The notes: generated by a model not told the origin, from the letters alone. A stretch of 11,220 bases of DNA from an uncultured bacterium (GCA_905215835.1 CAJMRR010000060.1:1-11220); one strand, 5' to 3'; shown: positions 1 to 6,091, counted from the stretch's first letter. Translations and numbers: made by a program.

Positions 1-20
1 CAAGGTGACGTGAAATGAAA

Positions 21-45
21 GGGCGCTGACCTTCTGGTCGCGCCC
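21..45 (-). terminator. Candidate terminator hairpin
   Basis: Seen: outer arms GGGCGC (21-26) and GCGCCC (40-45), inner arms GACC (28-31) and GGTC (36-39), a TTCT loop, and one unpaired base (T27). Read on the minus strand, the hairpin is followed by TTTCATTTC, a weak U-tract. It lies about 100 bp below the lipoprotein stop and could end that transcript. It could equally serve a plus-strand gene left of the window. The cap matches that of the hairpin at 5335-5373. Confidence 0.5.
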
Positions 46-95
46 TTGAAATTGAACGTCAGATTGCCGCTTAGGGGCGTTTGCAGCGTCGAGCA

Positions 96-123
96 GTTAC
101 GGCGTTTGGTAAAACGCCGTAAC
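96..123. repeat. Perfect 12-bp inverted repeat below the lipoprotein gene
   Basis: Seen: GTTACGGCGTTT (96-107) and AAACGCCGTAAC (112-123) are exact reverse complements around a 4-nt loop (GGTA on plus). It begins 18 bp past the lipoprotein stop. No run of T follows on either strand, so it is not a classical intrinsic terminator. It may stabilise the 3' end of the mRNA or act together with the hairpin at 21-45. Confidence 0.6.
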
Positions 124-141
124 GAACTACCGCGTAACCCC

Positions 142-699
142 CTAGTTCAGCATTGCATCCATCATCTCGGAGTTGACGGAGTCGTCGGCAGACCACTCGC
201 CGTCGTCGTTGCAGGTGTACTTGAAGATAACCGTGGTCTTCCTGGGCTCGGTGGCCTTGGTCACATCGACCATAACCTGACCGGCCATCTTGTACAGCTC
301 GTCATCGGAAGGAACCGTGTCAAGCGCAGCGACCTTCTCCTGATACTGGGTGGAGAAGTCCTCGACGATCTTGTTCATAGACTTGCATGTGATAGAGACC
401 TCGGCGGTCGCGACACCCTTGTCCTCGTCGACCGTCACGTCGCCGATCTTGTAGTCAAAGCCCTCGAGATAGGTCTTGGCATACTCCTTGGGATCGATAC
501 CCAGCTGCTCGAACTCGTCGCCCGAAGCCTCCTCCAGACCAGAGAGGAAGTCGTCGCCACCGTTCTTGACCTCGTCAAACTGCGTCGTAAGATCCTCGGT
601 GATGAGCTCCTCAACCGAAGGACCTCCACAGCCGGAAAGCACGACCACACATGCAACCAAGACGGCCATGAGGGGCGCAAGCAGCAGCTTCTTTTTCAT
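142..699 (-). CDS. Small secreted lipoprotein, function unknown
   Basis: A 185-residue protein. Residues 1-24 form a lipoprotein signal peptide: MKKK, then a hydrophobic core (about 5-21), then the lipobox LSGC with Cys24 as the lipidation site. The protein should therefore be anchored on the outer face of the membrane. The mature part is acidic (many Asp/Glu, e.g. residues 27-60), and the C-terminal half alternates beta-like segments (DVTVDEDKGVATAEVSI, KTTVIFKYTC). This resembles the small DUF5105/DUF4878-type lipoproteins of Gram-positives, but I cannot place it firmly. ATG at 699 is chosen over an in-frame ATG at 723 because GGGAGG lies 6 nt before it and the signal peptide then starts with MKKK. 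The gene stands alone, with hairpins downstream and a candidate promoter upstream. The ligand or role is unknown. Confidence 0.85.
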   Translation of the reverse strand: MKKKLLLAPLMAVLVACVVVLSGCGGPSVEELITEDLTTQFDEVKNGGDDFLSGLEEASGDEFEQLGIDPKEYAKTYLEGFDYKIGDVTVDEDKGVATAEVSITCKSMNKIVEDFSTQYQEKVAALDTVPSDDELYKMAGQVMVDVTKATEPRKTTVIFKYTCNDDGEWSADDSVNSEMMDAMLN

Positions 700-764
700 T
701 TTGTTCCTCCCAATGAGCGGCACTGCGCTTCCCAGACGCGGCGCACGTTGTAATAAGTAAGCCC

Positions 765-794
765 ATACTATCCACTTATGAACACCCTAGGCAA
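765..794 (-). promoter_or_regulatory. Candidate promoter of the lipoprotein gene
   Basis: On the minus strand, TTGCCT (794-789) and TAGTAT (770-765) are separated by 18 bp, each matching 4 of 6 consensus bases. Transcription would start near 758 and leave a leader of about 60 nt before the ATG at 699. This is a by-eye match only. Confidence 0.3.
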
Positions 795-880
795 CGCGAA
801 GGCACGGTCGGTTCGTTTTAGCGTCCGAACGGTTTGCAAGGCCGCCCAACGTGCAACAAAACGCTTTCCCGCGGTGCAAT

Positions 881-909
881 AAAAAAGGTGGCCGGAAAAC
901 CCGACCACC
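881..909 (-). terminator. Intrinsic terminator of the EIIA gene
   Basis: On the minus strand the RNA reads GGUGGUCGG, a loop GUUUU, CCGGCCACC, then UUUUUU (886-881). The stem is 9 bp with one U-G wobble. It starts 27 bp past the EIIA stop codon. The GC-rich stem plus six Us make it the clearest terminator in the window. Confidence 0.85.
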
Positions 910-935
910 CTTGCACATCCTTTGGATGCCGCAGT

Positions 936-1472
936 TTACTTGCGGACGACCTTAACGATGGCGTCACCGGCGGCGACAGCGGAGTCGGCCTCGACGGCGA
1001 GTTCGACATCGGCAAACTCGGCGGTGTTGGACACGGCCACCACGACGCAGTCCTTGTAACCGGCAGCGGCAATCTTGGCGCGGTCGATCTTGAGTATGGG
1101 CTGGCCAGCCTTCACAACGTCGTCGGCCTTGACGAAGCCCTCGAAGCCATCACCGTTCATGTTGACGGTATCGACGCCAACGTGCACCAGAACCTCGATG
1201 CCGCTATCGGACTGCAGACCCACGGCGTGACCCATGGTGACGGTCACCTTACCGTCGCAGGGAGCGTAGACCAGATCGTCCTCGGGCCACACGGCACAGC
1301 CCTTGCCCAGAACCTCGCCACCAAAGACGGGATCGGGCACGTCGGCCATCTTGATGACCTTGCCCTTGACGGGCGAGCACAGCACGTCGGCGCCGGCAGA
1401 AGCAGAGATGGAGGCCGGAGCAGCGGCAGCCGCGGGCTCAGCCTTCTTCTTGAACATGTCAAACAGACCCAT
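936..1472 (-). CDS. PTS glucose-family EIIA component (Crr-like)
   Basis: A 178-residue single-domain cytoplasmic phosphocarrier that accepts phosphate from HPr and passes it to an EIIB domain. It begins MGLFDMF, like E. coli Crr (MGLFD). An Ala-rich linker (13-28) leads into the EIIA domain (about 30-178). The two active-site histidines are visible: His82 in TMGHAVGLQSDSG, and His97, the expected phosphorylation site, in VLVHVGVDTV. PVKGKVI, ADVPDPVFGG and APCDGKV are further family signatures. ATG at 1472 is chosen because GAGGAG lies 7 nt upstream and the family N-terminus starts there; longer frames toward 1580 would run through the -10 box. A strong terminator follows. No EIIB or EIIC gene is in the window, so the partner must be encoded elsewhere. 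Lying beside a 6-phospho-beta-glucosidase suggests a glucose/beta-glucoside permease partner, but regulation like that by Crr is also possible. Confidence 0.95.
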   Translation of the reverse strand: MGLFDMFKKKAEPAAAAAPASISASAGADVLCSPVKGKVIKMADVPDPVFGGEVLGKGCAVWPEDDLVYAPCDGKVTVTMGHAVGLQSDSGIEVLVHVGVDTVNMNGDGFEGFVKADDVVKAGQPILKIDRAKIAAAGYKDCVVVAVSNTAEFADVELAVEADSAVAAGDAIVKVVRK

Positions 1473-1521
1473 ACGTTTTCTCCTCTTGATTAAGCGCAAC
1501 GTTGTGCGCATGCCTACGGTA

Positions 1522-1527
1522 ATTATA
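1522..1527 (-). promoter_or_regulatory. Candidate -10 box of the EIIA gene
   Basis: A perfect TATAAT on the minus strand, 50 bp above the EIIA ATG, in a locally AT-rich patch of a GC-rich region. No good -35 hexamer is visible 16-18 bp upstream, and there is no TGn extension, so an activator may be needed. It suggests EIIA can be transcribed separately from the glucosidase-HAD pair above it. Confidence 0.45.
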
Positions 1528-1612
1528 GTGTCATTTGATCTAAAAGCTATGGTGAGGACTCGAATCGCGAACCCCTCCAAAGCCTATGCTCCAGCGGCAC
1601 TCATTTTGACAA

Positions 1613-2458
1613 TTATCCCTCGATAAGACCCAGGTGCACAAAGGCGTTCCAGATGCCGTCGTCGACGACGTCGGTGGTCACGTAATCGGCCGCCGCCTTG
1701 CACTCGTCGCCGCCCGACCCCATGGCCACGCTCGTGGCACACGCCTCGAACATAGGAATGTCGATCTTGGCGTCGCCGAAGGCGATCGTGTCGGCACGGT
1801 CGGCGCCCAGGTGCTCGAGCAGCGTGTTGACGGCGTGCGCCTTGGTAATACCGCGCACACCCATGTCGCCAAAGAGCGCCGTCTCGCCCGCGCCACCCCA
1901 GGTGTGGCACTCAAGGTCGGGGAACTCCTCGATGCTATCCAGGTGGTCTTGATAGCTCGACAGGATAAAGCTCACCTTGTTGAGGTCGTCGCGGTAGAGT
2001 GGCGCGCCGTAGACCATGCCGTGCATGACGTCGTCGGTCTCGAGCTCGTCGGCGCCCTCCACGCCCTTACGACCCATATAGGTCTGCAGCACCGGGCGCG
2101 CAGCTTCGCGGAAGTTTTCACTCGCGAACAGGCCGTTGTTGCTCTCGAGGTAGAACTCGAGGCCGCGACCGTGTAGCCAGTCGACAATGTGACGGCACTG
2201 GTCGGCGGTGATGAGCTGGTGCATGACCACCTCGCCCGCCGACTCGACATAGGAGCCGTTGCCGCCGAGCATGCCGTCAAAGCCGATAGCCTCGAGCTCG
2301 GGCGGTACCTCGGCCTTGCTGCGACCCGTACACATATAGGCCAGGTGCCCATTGGCGCGGGCGGCCTGGATGGCAGCCACGCAGGACGCGGGGATATTGT
2401 TCTCGTAGTCGGTGATCGTGCCGTCGACATCAAGGAACAAAATCTTACGAGCGGACAT
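1613..2458 (-). CDS. Cof-type HAD-superfamily phosphatase (class IIB)
   Basis: A 281-residue cytoplasmic hydrolase predicted to dephosphorylate small phospho-metabolites, commonly sugar phosphates. All four HAD motifs are visible: motif I DVDGT (Asp10 nucleophile, Asp12 acid/base), motif II CTGRS (Thr44), motif III Lys206 in ITKAHA, and motif IV GDAKIDIPMF (Asp229, Asp233). The roughly 100-residue insert between motifs II and III is the C2 cap of the Cof/YbiV group, and the length is normal for it. The ATG at 2458 is preceded by AAGGGA with about 7 nt spacing. Only 11 bp separate it from the upstream 6-phospho-beta-glucosidase stop, so the two are almost surely co-transcribed. That pairing suggests it removes phosphate from a sugar phosphate made during beta-glucoside breakdown, to relieve phosphosugar stress. 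The substrate cannot be read from the sequence. Confidence 0.92.
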   Translation of the reverse strand: MSARKILFLDVDGTITDYENNIPASCVAAIQAARANGHLAYMCTGRSKAEVPPELEAIGFDGMLGGNGSYVESAGEVVMHQLITADQCRHIVDWLHGRGLEFYLESNNGLFASENFREAARPVLQTYMGRKGVEGADELETDDVMHGMVYGAPLYRDDLNKVSFILSSYQDHLDSIEEFPDLECHTWGGAGETALFGDMGVRGITKAHAVNTLLEHLGADRADTIAFGDAKIDIPMFEACATSVAMGSGGDECKAAADYVTTDVVDDGIWNAFVHLGLIEG

Positions 2459-2469
2459 GATGGATTCCC

Positions 2470-3918
2470 TTACTCCAGACCTTCCGTGCCGTTGGACTTG
2501 ATGATCCTCTGATATGCGTAGAAGCTGTCCTTGCGGCGGCGCTCGTAGGTGCCGGTGCCGTCGTCGTATTTGTCGACGTGAATGAAGCCGTAGCGTTTGC
2601 GCATCTCACCGGTGCCGGCAGACACCAGGTCGATGGGACCCCACCAGGTGTAGGCAATCAGGTCGACGCCGTCGGCGACGGCCTCGCCCATGGCCTTGAT
2701 GTGGCTGCGCAGGTAGGCGATGCGGTACGGATCGTGAATGGAGCCGTCCTCCTCGACCTCGTCGTAGGCGCCCATGCCGTTCTCGACCACCATCAGCGGA
2801 ATCTCGTAGCGGGCATAGATCTCGTTGAGGGCGATGCGCAGGCCCAGCGGGTCGATCTGCCAACCCCAGTCGGTAGACTCCAGGTAGGGGTTCTTGCCGC
2901 CAAAGGTCATGTTGCCCTCGGTCATCTCGTGGTCCTTGTGGGTGCTCACGGTGCCGGACATGTAGTAGCTAAAGGTGTAGAAATCGACCTTGCCGTCGGC
3001 GATATCCTGCAGGTCGCCGTCCTCCATCACGAGCTCAACATCGTTCTCGGCCCAGAAGCGCTTGGCGTAGAACGGGTACTTGCCGCGCACCTGCACGTCG
3101 GAGCAGTACCAGTTCATGGAATTCATCTCCTGCTGCGTGGCTAACACGTCGGCCGGATCGCACGTAGCGGCGTAGGAGAGGGCGAAGCAATCCATGTTGC
3201 CCATCTTAAACTGCGGGTAGTGCTCGTGGGCGTAGCGCACGACGCGACCGCTCGCCACAAACTGGTGATGCAGGGCCTGGTAGCGCTGCTGAGCGGTGGT
3301 CTTGATGGCGCTTGCCGGACCCTCGAAGCCCTGGATCAGGCCGGTTTCCATCATGGCACCTATGTCCATGGTGCCGGAGTTGATCTCGTTGAAGGTGAGC
3401 CAGAACTTGACCTTGTCCTGATAGCGGTCAAAGACGGTCTGGCAGTACTTCTCAAAGAAGCCGATGAGCTCGCGGCTCGCCCAGCCGTTGTACTTCTCGA
3501 CCAAGTGATAGGGCATCTCGTAGTGCGAGAGGGTCACGAGCGGCTCGATGTTGTGAGCGCGCAGGCAGTCGAAGACGCGGTCGTAGAAGGCGAGGCCGGC
3601 CTCGTTGGGCTCGGCGTCGTCGCCATTGGGGAAGATGCGGCTCCAAGAGATGGACATGCGGAACATGTTGAAGCCCATCTCGGCGAACAGCGCGATGTCC
3701 TCCTCGTAGTGATGGTAGAAGTCGATGCCGTCATGGTTGGGATAGAAGCGATCGGGGTCGATGTCGATCGTAATCTGACGCGGCTCCTTGTAGCTGCCGC
3801 CCAGGAAGTGGTCGTCGACGGAAGCGCCGCGGCCGTCCACGTTCCAAGCGCCCTCAAACTGGTTGGCGGCGGTGGCGCCACCCCAATAGAAACCCTCGGG
3901 GAACTTGATGTTTGCCAT
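2470..3918 (-). CDS. GH1 6-phospho-beta-glucosidase
   Basis: A 482-residue glycoside hydrolase family 1 enzyme that splits phosphorylated beta-glucosides (cellobiose-6-P, aryl-beta-glucoside-6-P) arriving through the PTS, giving glucose-6-P plus the aglycone or glucose. The N-terminal GH1 signature FYWGGATAANQFEGAW is at 10-25. The acid/base is Glu178 in TFNEIN and the nucleophile is Glu379 in VVENG. The phosphate-binding set SAGTGEMRKRYGF (Ser433, Lys441, Tyr443) marks the 6-phospho branch rather than plain beta-glucosidases. ATG at 3918 is chosen because AAGGAG lies 6 nt before it and MANIKFPEGFYWG matches family starts. A second ATG two codons upstream would touch the Shine-Dalgarno, and the frame further upstream overlaps the divergent regulator. 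It is first gene of a pair with the HAD phosphatase and divergent from an RpiR-type regulator. BglA, AscB or BglB type cannot be decided by eye. Confidence 0.95.
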   Translation of the reverse strand: MANIKFPEGFYWGGATAANQFEGAWNVDGRGASVDDHFLGGSYKEPRQITIDIDPDRFYPNHDGIDFYHHYEEDIALFAEMGFNMFRMSISWSRIFPNGDDAEPNEAGLAFYDRVFDCLRAHNIEPLVTLSHYEMPYHLVEKYNGWASRELIGFFEKYCQTVFDRYQDKVKFWLTFNEINSGTMDIGAMMETGLIQGFEGPASAIKTTAQQRYQALHHQFVASGRVVRYAHEHYPQFKMGNMDCFALSYAATCDPADVLATQQEMNSMNWYCSDVQVRGKYPFYAKRFWAENDVELVMEDGDLQDIADGKVDFYTFSYYMSGTVSTHKDHEMTEGNMTFGGKNPYLESTDWGWQIDPLGLRIALNEIYARYEIPLMVVENGMGAYDEVEEDGSIHDPYRIAYLRSHIKAMGEAVADGVDLIAYTWWGPIDLVSAGTGEMRKRYGFIHVDKYDDGTGTYERRRKDSFYAYQRIIKSNGTEGLE

Positions 3919-4120
3919 GAGCATCTCCTTTGCATTGTGGGTCGATAAGCTGAGTATCGCCCACACGCAAGGCGAGCGGCGGCGCGCGCACCAAACCCGA
4001 CACTTCTTTTCGCGACAGCGCCCTGCCGCCATCCCGCCCCTGACACTTCCTGATACCTGCCAAAAAGTGTCAAAATAAACCTGTCCCTTTTTGGTCGGTT
4101 TAGCGAGCACGGGAGTTCGA
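3919..4120. promoter_or_regulatory. Divergent control region between glucosidase and RpiR regulator
   Basis: A 202-bp gap serving both divergent genes. It holds an 8-bp perfect inverted repeat, TGACACTT (4041-4048) and AAGTGTCA (4065-4072), with a 16-bp spacer. An extra CGACACTT occurs at about 3998-4005. One copy of a dispersed hairpin repeat sits at 4055-4103. I could not find a convincing -35/-10 pair for either gene. RpiR-family regulators usually bind inverted repeats next to their own gene, so the TGACACTT palindrome is the best operator candidate. That assignment is inferred. Confidence 0.5.
4055..4103. repeat. Dispersed hairpin repeat, copy 1 (10-nt longer form)
   Basis: Positions 4071-4094 are identical over 24 nt to 5300-5323, and similarity continues on both sides (ACCTRCC on the left, GGTTTAG or GGTTTTAG on the right). 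The arms GCCAAAAAG and CTTTTTGGT flank the core. Relative to copy 2 this copy carries ten extra nucleotides (AAAAAGTGTC), and these supply the right half of the TGACACTT palindrome. It ends about 18 bp before the rpiR-type ATG. Confidence 0.75.
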
Positions 4121-4975
4121 ATGGATATCAAACGCAAGATTTCCGAGGCACAGGGCCTTACCCCTACCGAGCAGCAGCTCGGCATCTCGGCCCTTGCCAT
4201 GGGCGAGGACATCCGCGGGCTATCTATTAAGGAATTCGCCGCGCGCGCCAACGTTTCGGTCGCGAGCGTGCACCGCTTCTGCAAAAAGCTCGGCCTCGAG
4301 GGCTTTAAGGACCTCAAGGTCGAGCTCATCCGCCTGGCAACCGAGGCGGGCAACCGGCGCGACGTGGACATCAACTTTCCCTTCGACGCCACCTCCACAC
4401 CCGCGCAGGTCATGGAGCGCATGGAAGGGCTCTACCAGATCACGCTGGCCGAGACGCAGGAGCTGCTCGATCCCGCGCAGCTCGACCACGCCGCCAAGCT
4501 CATCATGCGCGCCGATACCGTGGACATCTACACGGGTTCGCACAACCTCTATCCAGCGGGAATGTTCCGCGACCGCCTGCTCTCAGCCGGCAAAAGCGCG
4601 ACGTGCTACAGCAACATCGAGGCCCAGATGCGGACGGCACTCGCCTCGAGCCCCAGTCATGCAGCGATCGTCATCTCCTACAGCGGCCTTGCGCTCAACC
4701 TTAAGGAAATTCTGCCGGTTCTCAGCGGTCGGCATGTTCCGGTCACCGTCATTGGCACGCCATACTGCGCACGCTTGCATCCCGGCTTTGCCGCCTACCT
4801 TACGGTGAGTGATCACGAGAGCATGACGCACCGCATCACGCAGTTTGCCAGCCATATCGCCGTGCAATATGTGCTCGATTCGCTCTACAGCAGCTACTTC
4901 GCCAAAGACTACGCCCGCTGCTCCGAGTTCCTAGAGCGCTCGTTCCCCTACACCCGCCTGCCAGGGCTTAAGTAG
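4121..4975 (+). CDS. RpiR-family transcriptional regulator (HTH-SIS)
   Basis: A 284-residue regulator. The N-terminal RpiR-type helix-turn-helix spans about 1-77, with the recognition region LSIKEFAARANVSVASVHRF followed by CKKLGLEGFKDLK, a hallmark of the family. A sugar-isomerase (SIS) domain, which in this family binds a phosphosugar effector, covers about 105-245 and includes DIYTGSHNLYPAG and AIVISYSGLALNLKEILP. ATG at 4121 is chosen because GGGAG lies 5 nt upstream; a TTG 30 nt earlier lies inside the repeat element and lacks a ribosome site. It is divergent from the 6-phospho-beta-glucosidase, so it most likely controls that gene, the HAD phosphatase and itself. Whether it represses or activates cannot be told, and the effector is inferred to be a phosphorylated beta-glucoside or glucose-6-P. 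Confidence 0.92.
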   Translation: MDIKRKISEAQGLTPTEQQLGISALAMGEDIRGLSIKEFAARANVSVASVHRFCKKLGLEGFKDLKVELIRLATEAGNRRDVDINFPFDATSTPAQVMERMEGLYQITLAETQELLDPAQLDHAAKLIMRADTVDIYTGSHNLYPAGMFRDRLLSAGKSATCYSNIEAQMRTALASSPSHAAIVISYSGLALNLKEILPVLSGRHVPVTVIGTPYCARLHPGFAAYLTVSDHESMTHRITQFASHIAVQYVLDSLYSSYFAKDYARCSEFLERSFPYTRLPGLK

Positions 4976-5005
4976 CAACGAGCGAGGATTTTCGGACGTC
5001 TATCT

Positions 5006-5075
5006 AACGAGGGTGGATAATCTCCCACTTTGAGCCCGCGCACAGGCCAAAAACGGGAGATTATCCACGCTTGTT
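5006..5075. repeat. 70-bp near-perfect palindrome after the RpiR gene
   Basis: Arms at 5006-5026 and 5055-5075 are reverse complements at 19 of 21 positions, with a perfect 14-bp inner part (GTGGATAATCTCCC and GGGAGATTATCCAC). The 28-nt interior can pair further: TTTG (5029-5032) with CAAA (5048-5051) and GCC (5034-5036) with GGC (5045-5047). It starts 30 bp past the regulator's stop codon. No U-tract follows, so a terminator role is possible but not classical. Confidence 0.8.
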
Positions 5076-5088
5076 CTTGGTGCGATGA

Positions 5089-5119
5089 CTAGTCGTTTAA
5101 GAACGTCCCCAACGACTAC
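5089..5119. repeat. Hairpin repeat with conserved 13-nt loop, copy A
   Basis: The stem is TAGTCGTT (5090-5097) with AACGACTA (5111-5118), 8 bp perfect. The loop is TAAGAACGTCCCC (5098-5110). The loop and arm layout recur at 7942-7972 with different stem bases, and 19 nt (5099-5117) recur exactly at 7976-7994. Confidence 0.8.
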
Positions 5120-5213
5120 TTGACATGAATGATCCGTTTTCCGCCGCCCCCGAGGGGCCACCTGACCACCTTGCACCAACGTAATCACGACTTCTCGTCA
5201 TTAGATTGTTCAA

Positions 5214-5261
5214 ATCGATTCTAATAACTATTTTCGCCATAAACTCGTTATTAGAATCGAT
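5214..5261. repeat. Perfect 15-bp inverted repeat, AT-rich
   Basis: ATCGATTCTAATAAC (5214-5228) and GTTATTAGAATCGAT (5247-5261) are exact reverse complements around an 18-nt spacer. A nearby ATTAGATT at 5200-5207 resembles part of the arm. It may be a DNA-binding site, a recombination site, or the ends of a tiny element. No gene product can be assigned. Confidence 0.75.
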
Positions 5262-5289
5262 GTTGGTCGATGGTCTGCGTTTGCCCAGA

Positions 5290-5332
5290 TAAAACCTACC
5301 AAAATAAACCTGTCCCTTTTTGGCAGGTTTTA
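5290..5332. repeat. Dispersed hairpin repeat, copy 2 (compact form)
   Basis: 15-nt arms (5290-5304 and 5318-5332) pair with one mismatch (A5298 against C5324) around a 13-nt loop, TAAACCTGTCCCT. The core 5300-5323 is identical to 4071-4094. It abuts the pyrE terminator hairpin by 2 bp. Confidence 0.8.
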
Positions 5333-5334
5333 GA

Positions 5335-5373
5335 AAGAGGGCGGCATGGACCTTCTGGTCATGCCGCCCTCTT
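5335..5373 (-). terminator. Terminator hairpin of pyrE
   Basis: A 13-bp perfect stem pairs 5335-5347 with 5361-5373 (core GAGGGCGGCAT). It is topped by GACC (5349-5352) and GGTC (5357-5360) around TTCT, with one bulged base (5348). On the minus strand it follows the pyrE stop by 34 bp, and the stem ends in CUCUU followed by UCU. The strong stem with a modest U-tail supports intrinsic termination. Confidence 0.75.
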
Positions 5374-5407
5374 CAAATATCAGGTTGTTGCCCTGATACC
5401 CGCGCAA

Positions 5408-6091
5408 CTATTCCTGGGCACCATATTGATTGTAGTAGGCGTCGATGGCGGTCTTGAGCTCGTCGTCGATGACAACCTTGCCGTCGATCTCGTGGTTGTA
5501 GAGGGTCTCGACGACCTCGGCCATAGAAACGATGCTCGCGACGGGGAAACCGTACTTGGCCTCGATCTCCTTCTGCGCGGTGGTCACACCGCCCTTGCCG
5601 ACCTCCATGCGGTTGAGGGACACGATCAGGCCCTTAATCTCGACATCGGCAGCAGCCTTGACCTTGGGATAGGTCTCGTCGATGGACTTACCGCTGGTGG
5701 TGACGTCCTCGACCATGACCACGCGGTCGCCGTCCTGGGGCTCGTAGCCCAGCAGGTTGCCCTTGTCGGCGCCGTGGTCCTTGGCCTCCTTGCGGTCGCA
5801 GCAGTACTTGACCTCCTTGCCGTACAGCTCGTGGTAGGCAATTGCGGTCACGACGGCCAGGGGAATACCCTTGTAGGCCGGTCCAAACAGCACATCAAAG
5901 TCGTCGCCAAAGTTATCGTGGATGGCCTGGGCGTAATACTCGCCCAGCTTCTTGAGCTGATAGCCCGTCACGTAAGCGCCGGCGTTCATAAAGAACGGGG
6001 ACTGACGGCCGCTCTTGAGCGTAAAGCTGCCGAACTTAAGAACGTCGGACTCGACCATAAACTTGATGAACTCTTGCTTGTAAGCCTCCAT
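5408..6091 (-). CDS. pyrE: Orotate phosphoribosyltransferase
   Basis: A 227-residue cytoplasmic enzyme of de novo pyrimidine synthesis: orotate plus PRPP gives OMP plus pyrophosphate. FGSFTLKSGRQSPFFMNAG (20-38) is the typical N-terminal OPRTase signature. RKEAKDHG (100-107) is the mobile catalytic loop with its lysines Lys101 and Lys104. VMVEDVTTSGKS (125-136) is the PRPP-binding motif of type I phosphoribosyltransferases. Length is normal. ATG at 6091 is chosen because AGGAG lies 5 nt upstream and the family starts there; longer frames lack a ribosome site. It lies 120 bp below the 12-TM LuxR-type gene in the same direction, with a strong hairpin after its stop. No other pyr gene is nearby, so it is separated from the rest of the pathway, at least within this window. 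Confidence 0.95.
   Translation of the reverse strand: MEAYKQEFIKFMVESDVLKFGSFTLKSGRQSPFFMNAGAYVTGYQLKKLGEYYAQAIHDNFGDDFDVLFGPAYKGIPLAVVTAIAYHELYGKEVKYCCDRKEAKDHGADKGNLLGYEPQDGDRVVMVEDVTTSGKSIDETYPKVKAAADVEIKGLIVSLNRMEVGKGGVTTAQKEIEAKYGFPVASIVSMAEVVETLYNHEIDGKVVIDDELKTAIDAYYNQYGAQE

Larger units (their letters stand above)
4976..5407. other. Gene-free stretch carrying stacked inverted repeats
   Basis: 432 bp between convergent genes (the RpiR-type regulator and pyrE). I see no credible coding frame. It holds four unrelated inverted repeats (5006-5075, 5089-5119, 5214-5261, 5290-5332) and the pyrE terminator (5335-5373), all listed separately. The part around 5190-5335 is markedly AT-richer than neighbouring genes. 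The rest (5120-5190) shows only a short GCCCC/GGGGC hairpin near 5145-5160. Confidence 0.75.

Noticed and set aside
1553..1585. tRNA-like 3' end on the minus strand (a TTCGAGTCC-type segment ending in CCA)
   Set aside because: The 5+7+5 T-arm cannot be formed (no complementary stem around the loop) and no anticodon or acceptor partner is present upstream.
3919..4422. N-terminal extension of the glucosidase frame up to 4422
   Set aside because: GH1 homology starts at 3918 with a good ribosome site. The extension overlaps the regulator gene in the opposite direction and has no GH1 features.
5120..5148. Perfect TTGACA (5120-5125) as a promoter -35
   Set aside because: The bases 17 bp downstream are GCCGCC, with no -10-like hexamer at 16-18 bp spacing, and no gene follows on that strand.
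5214..5261. dif/Xer recombination site
   Set aside because: The arms are 15 bp with an 18-bp spacer, unlike the 11-6-11 layout of dif, and the sequence does not resemble the consensus.
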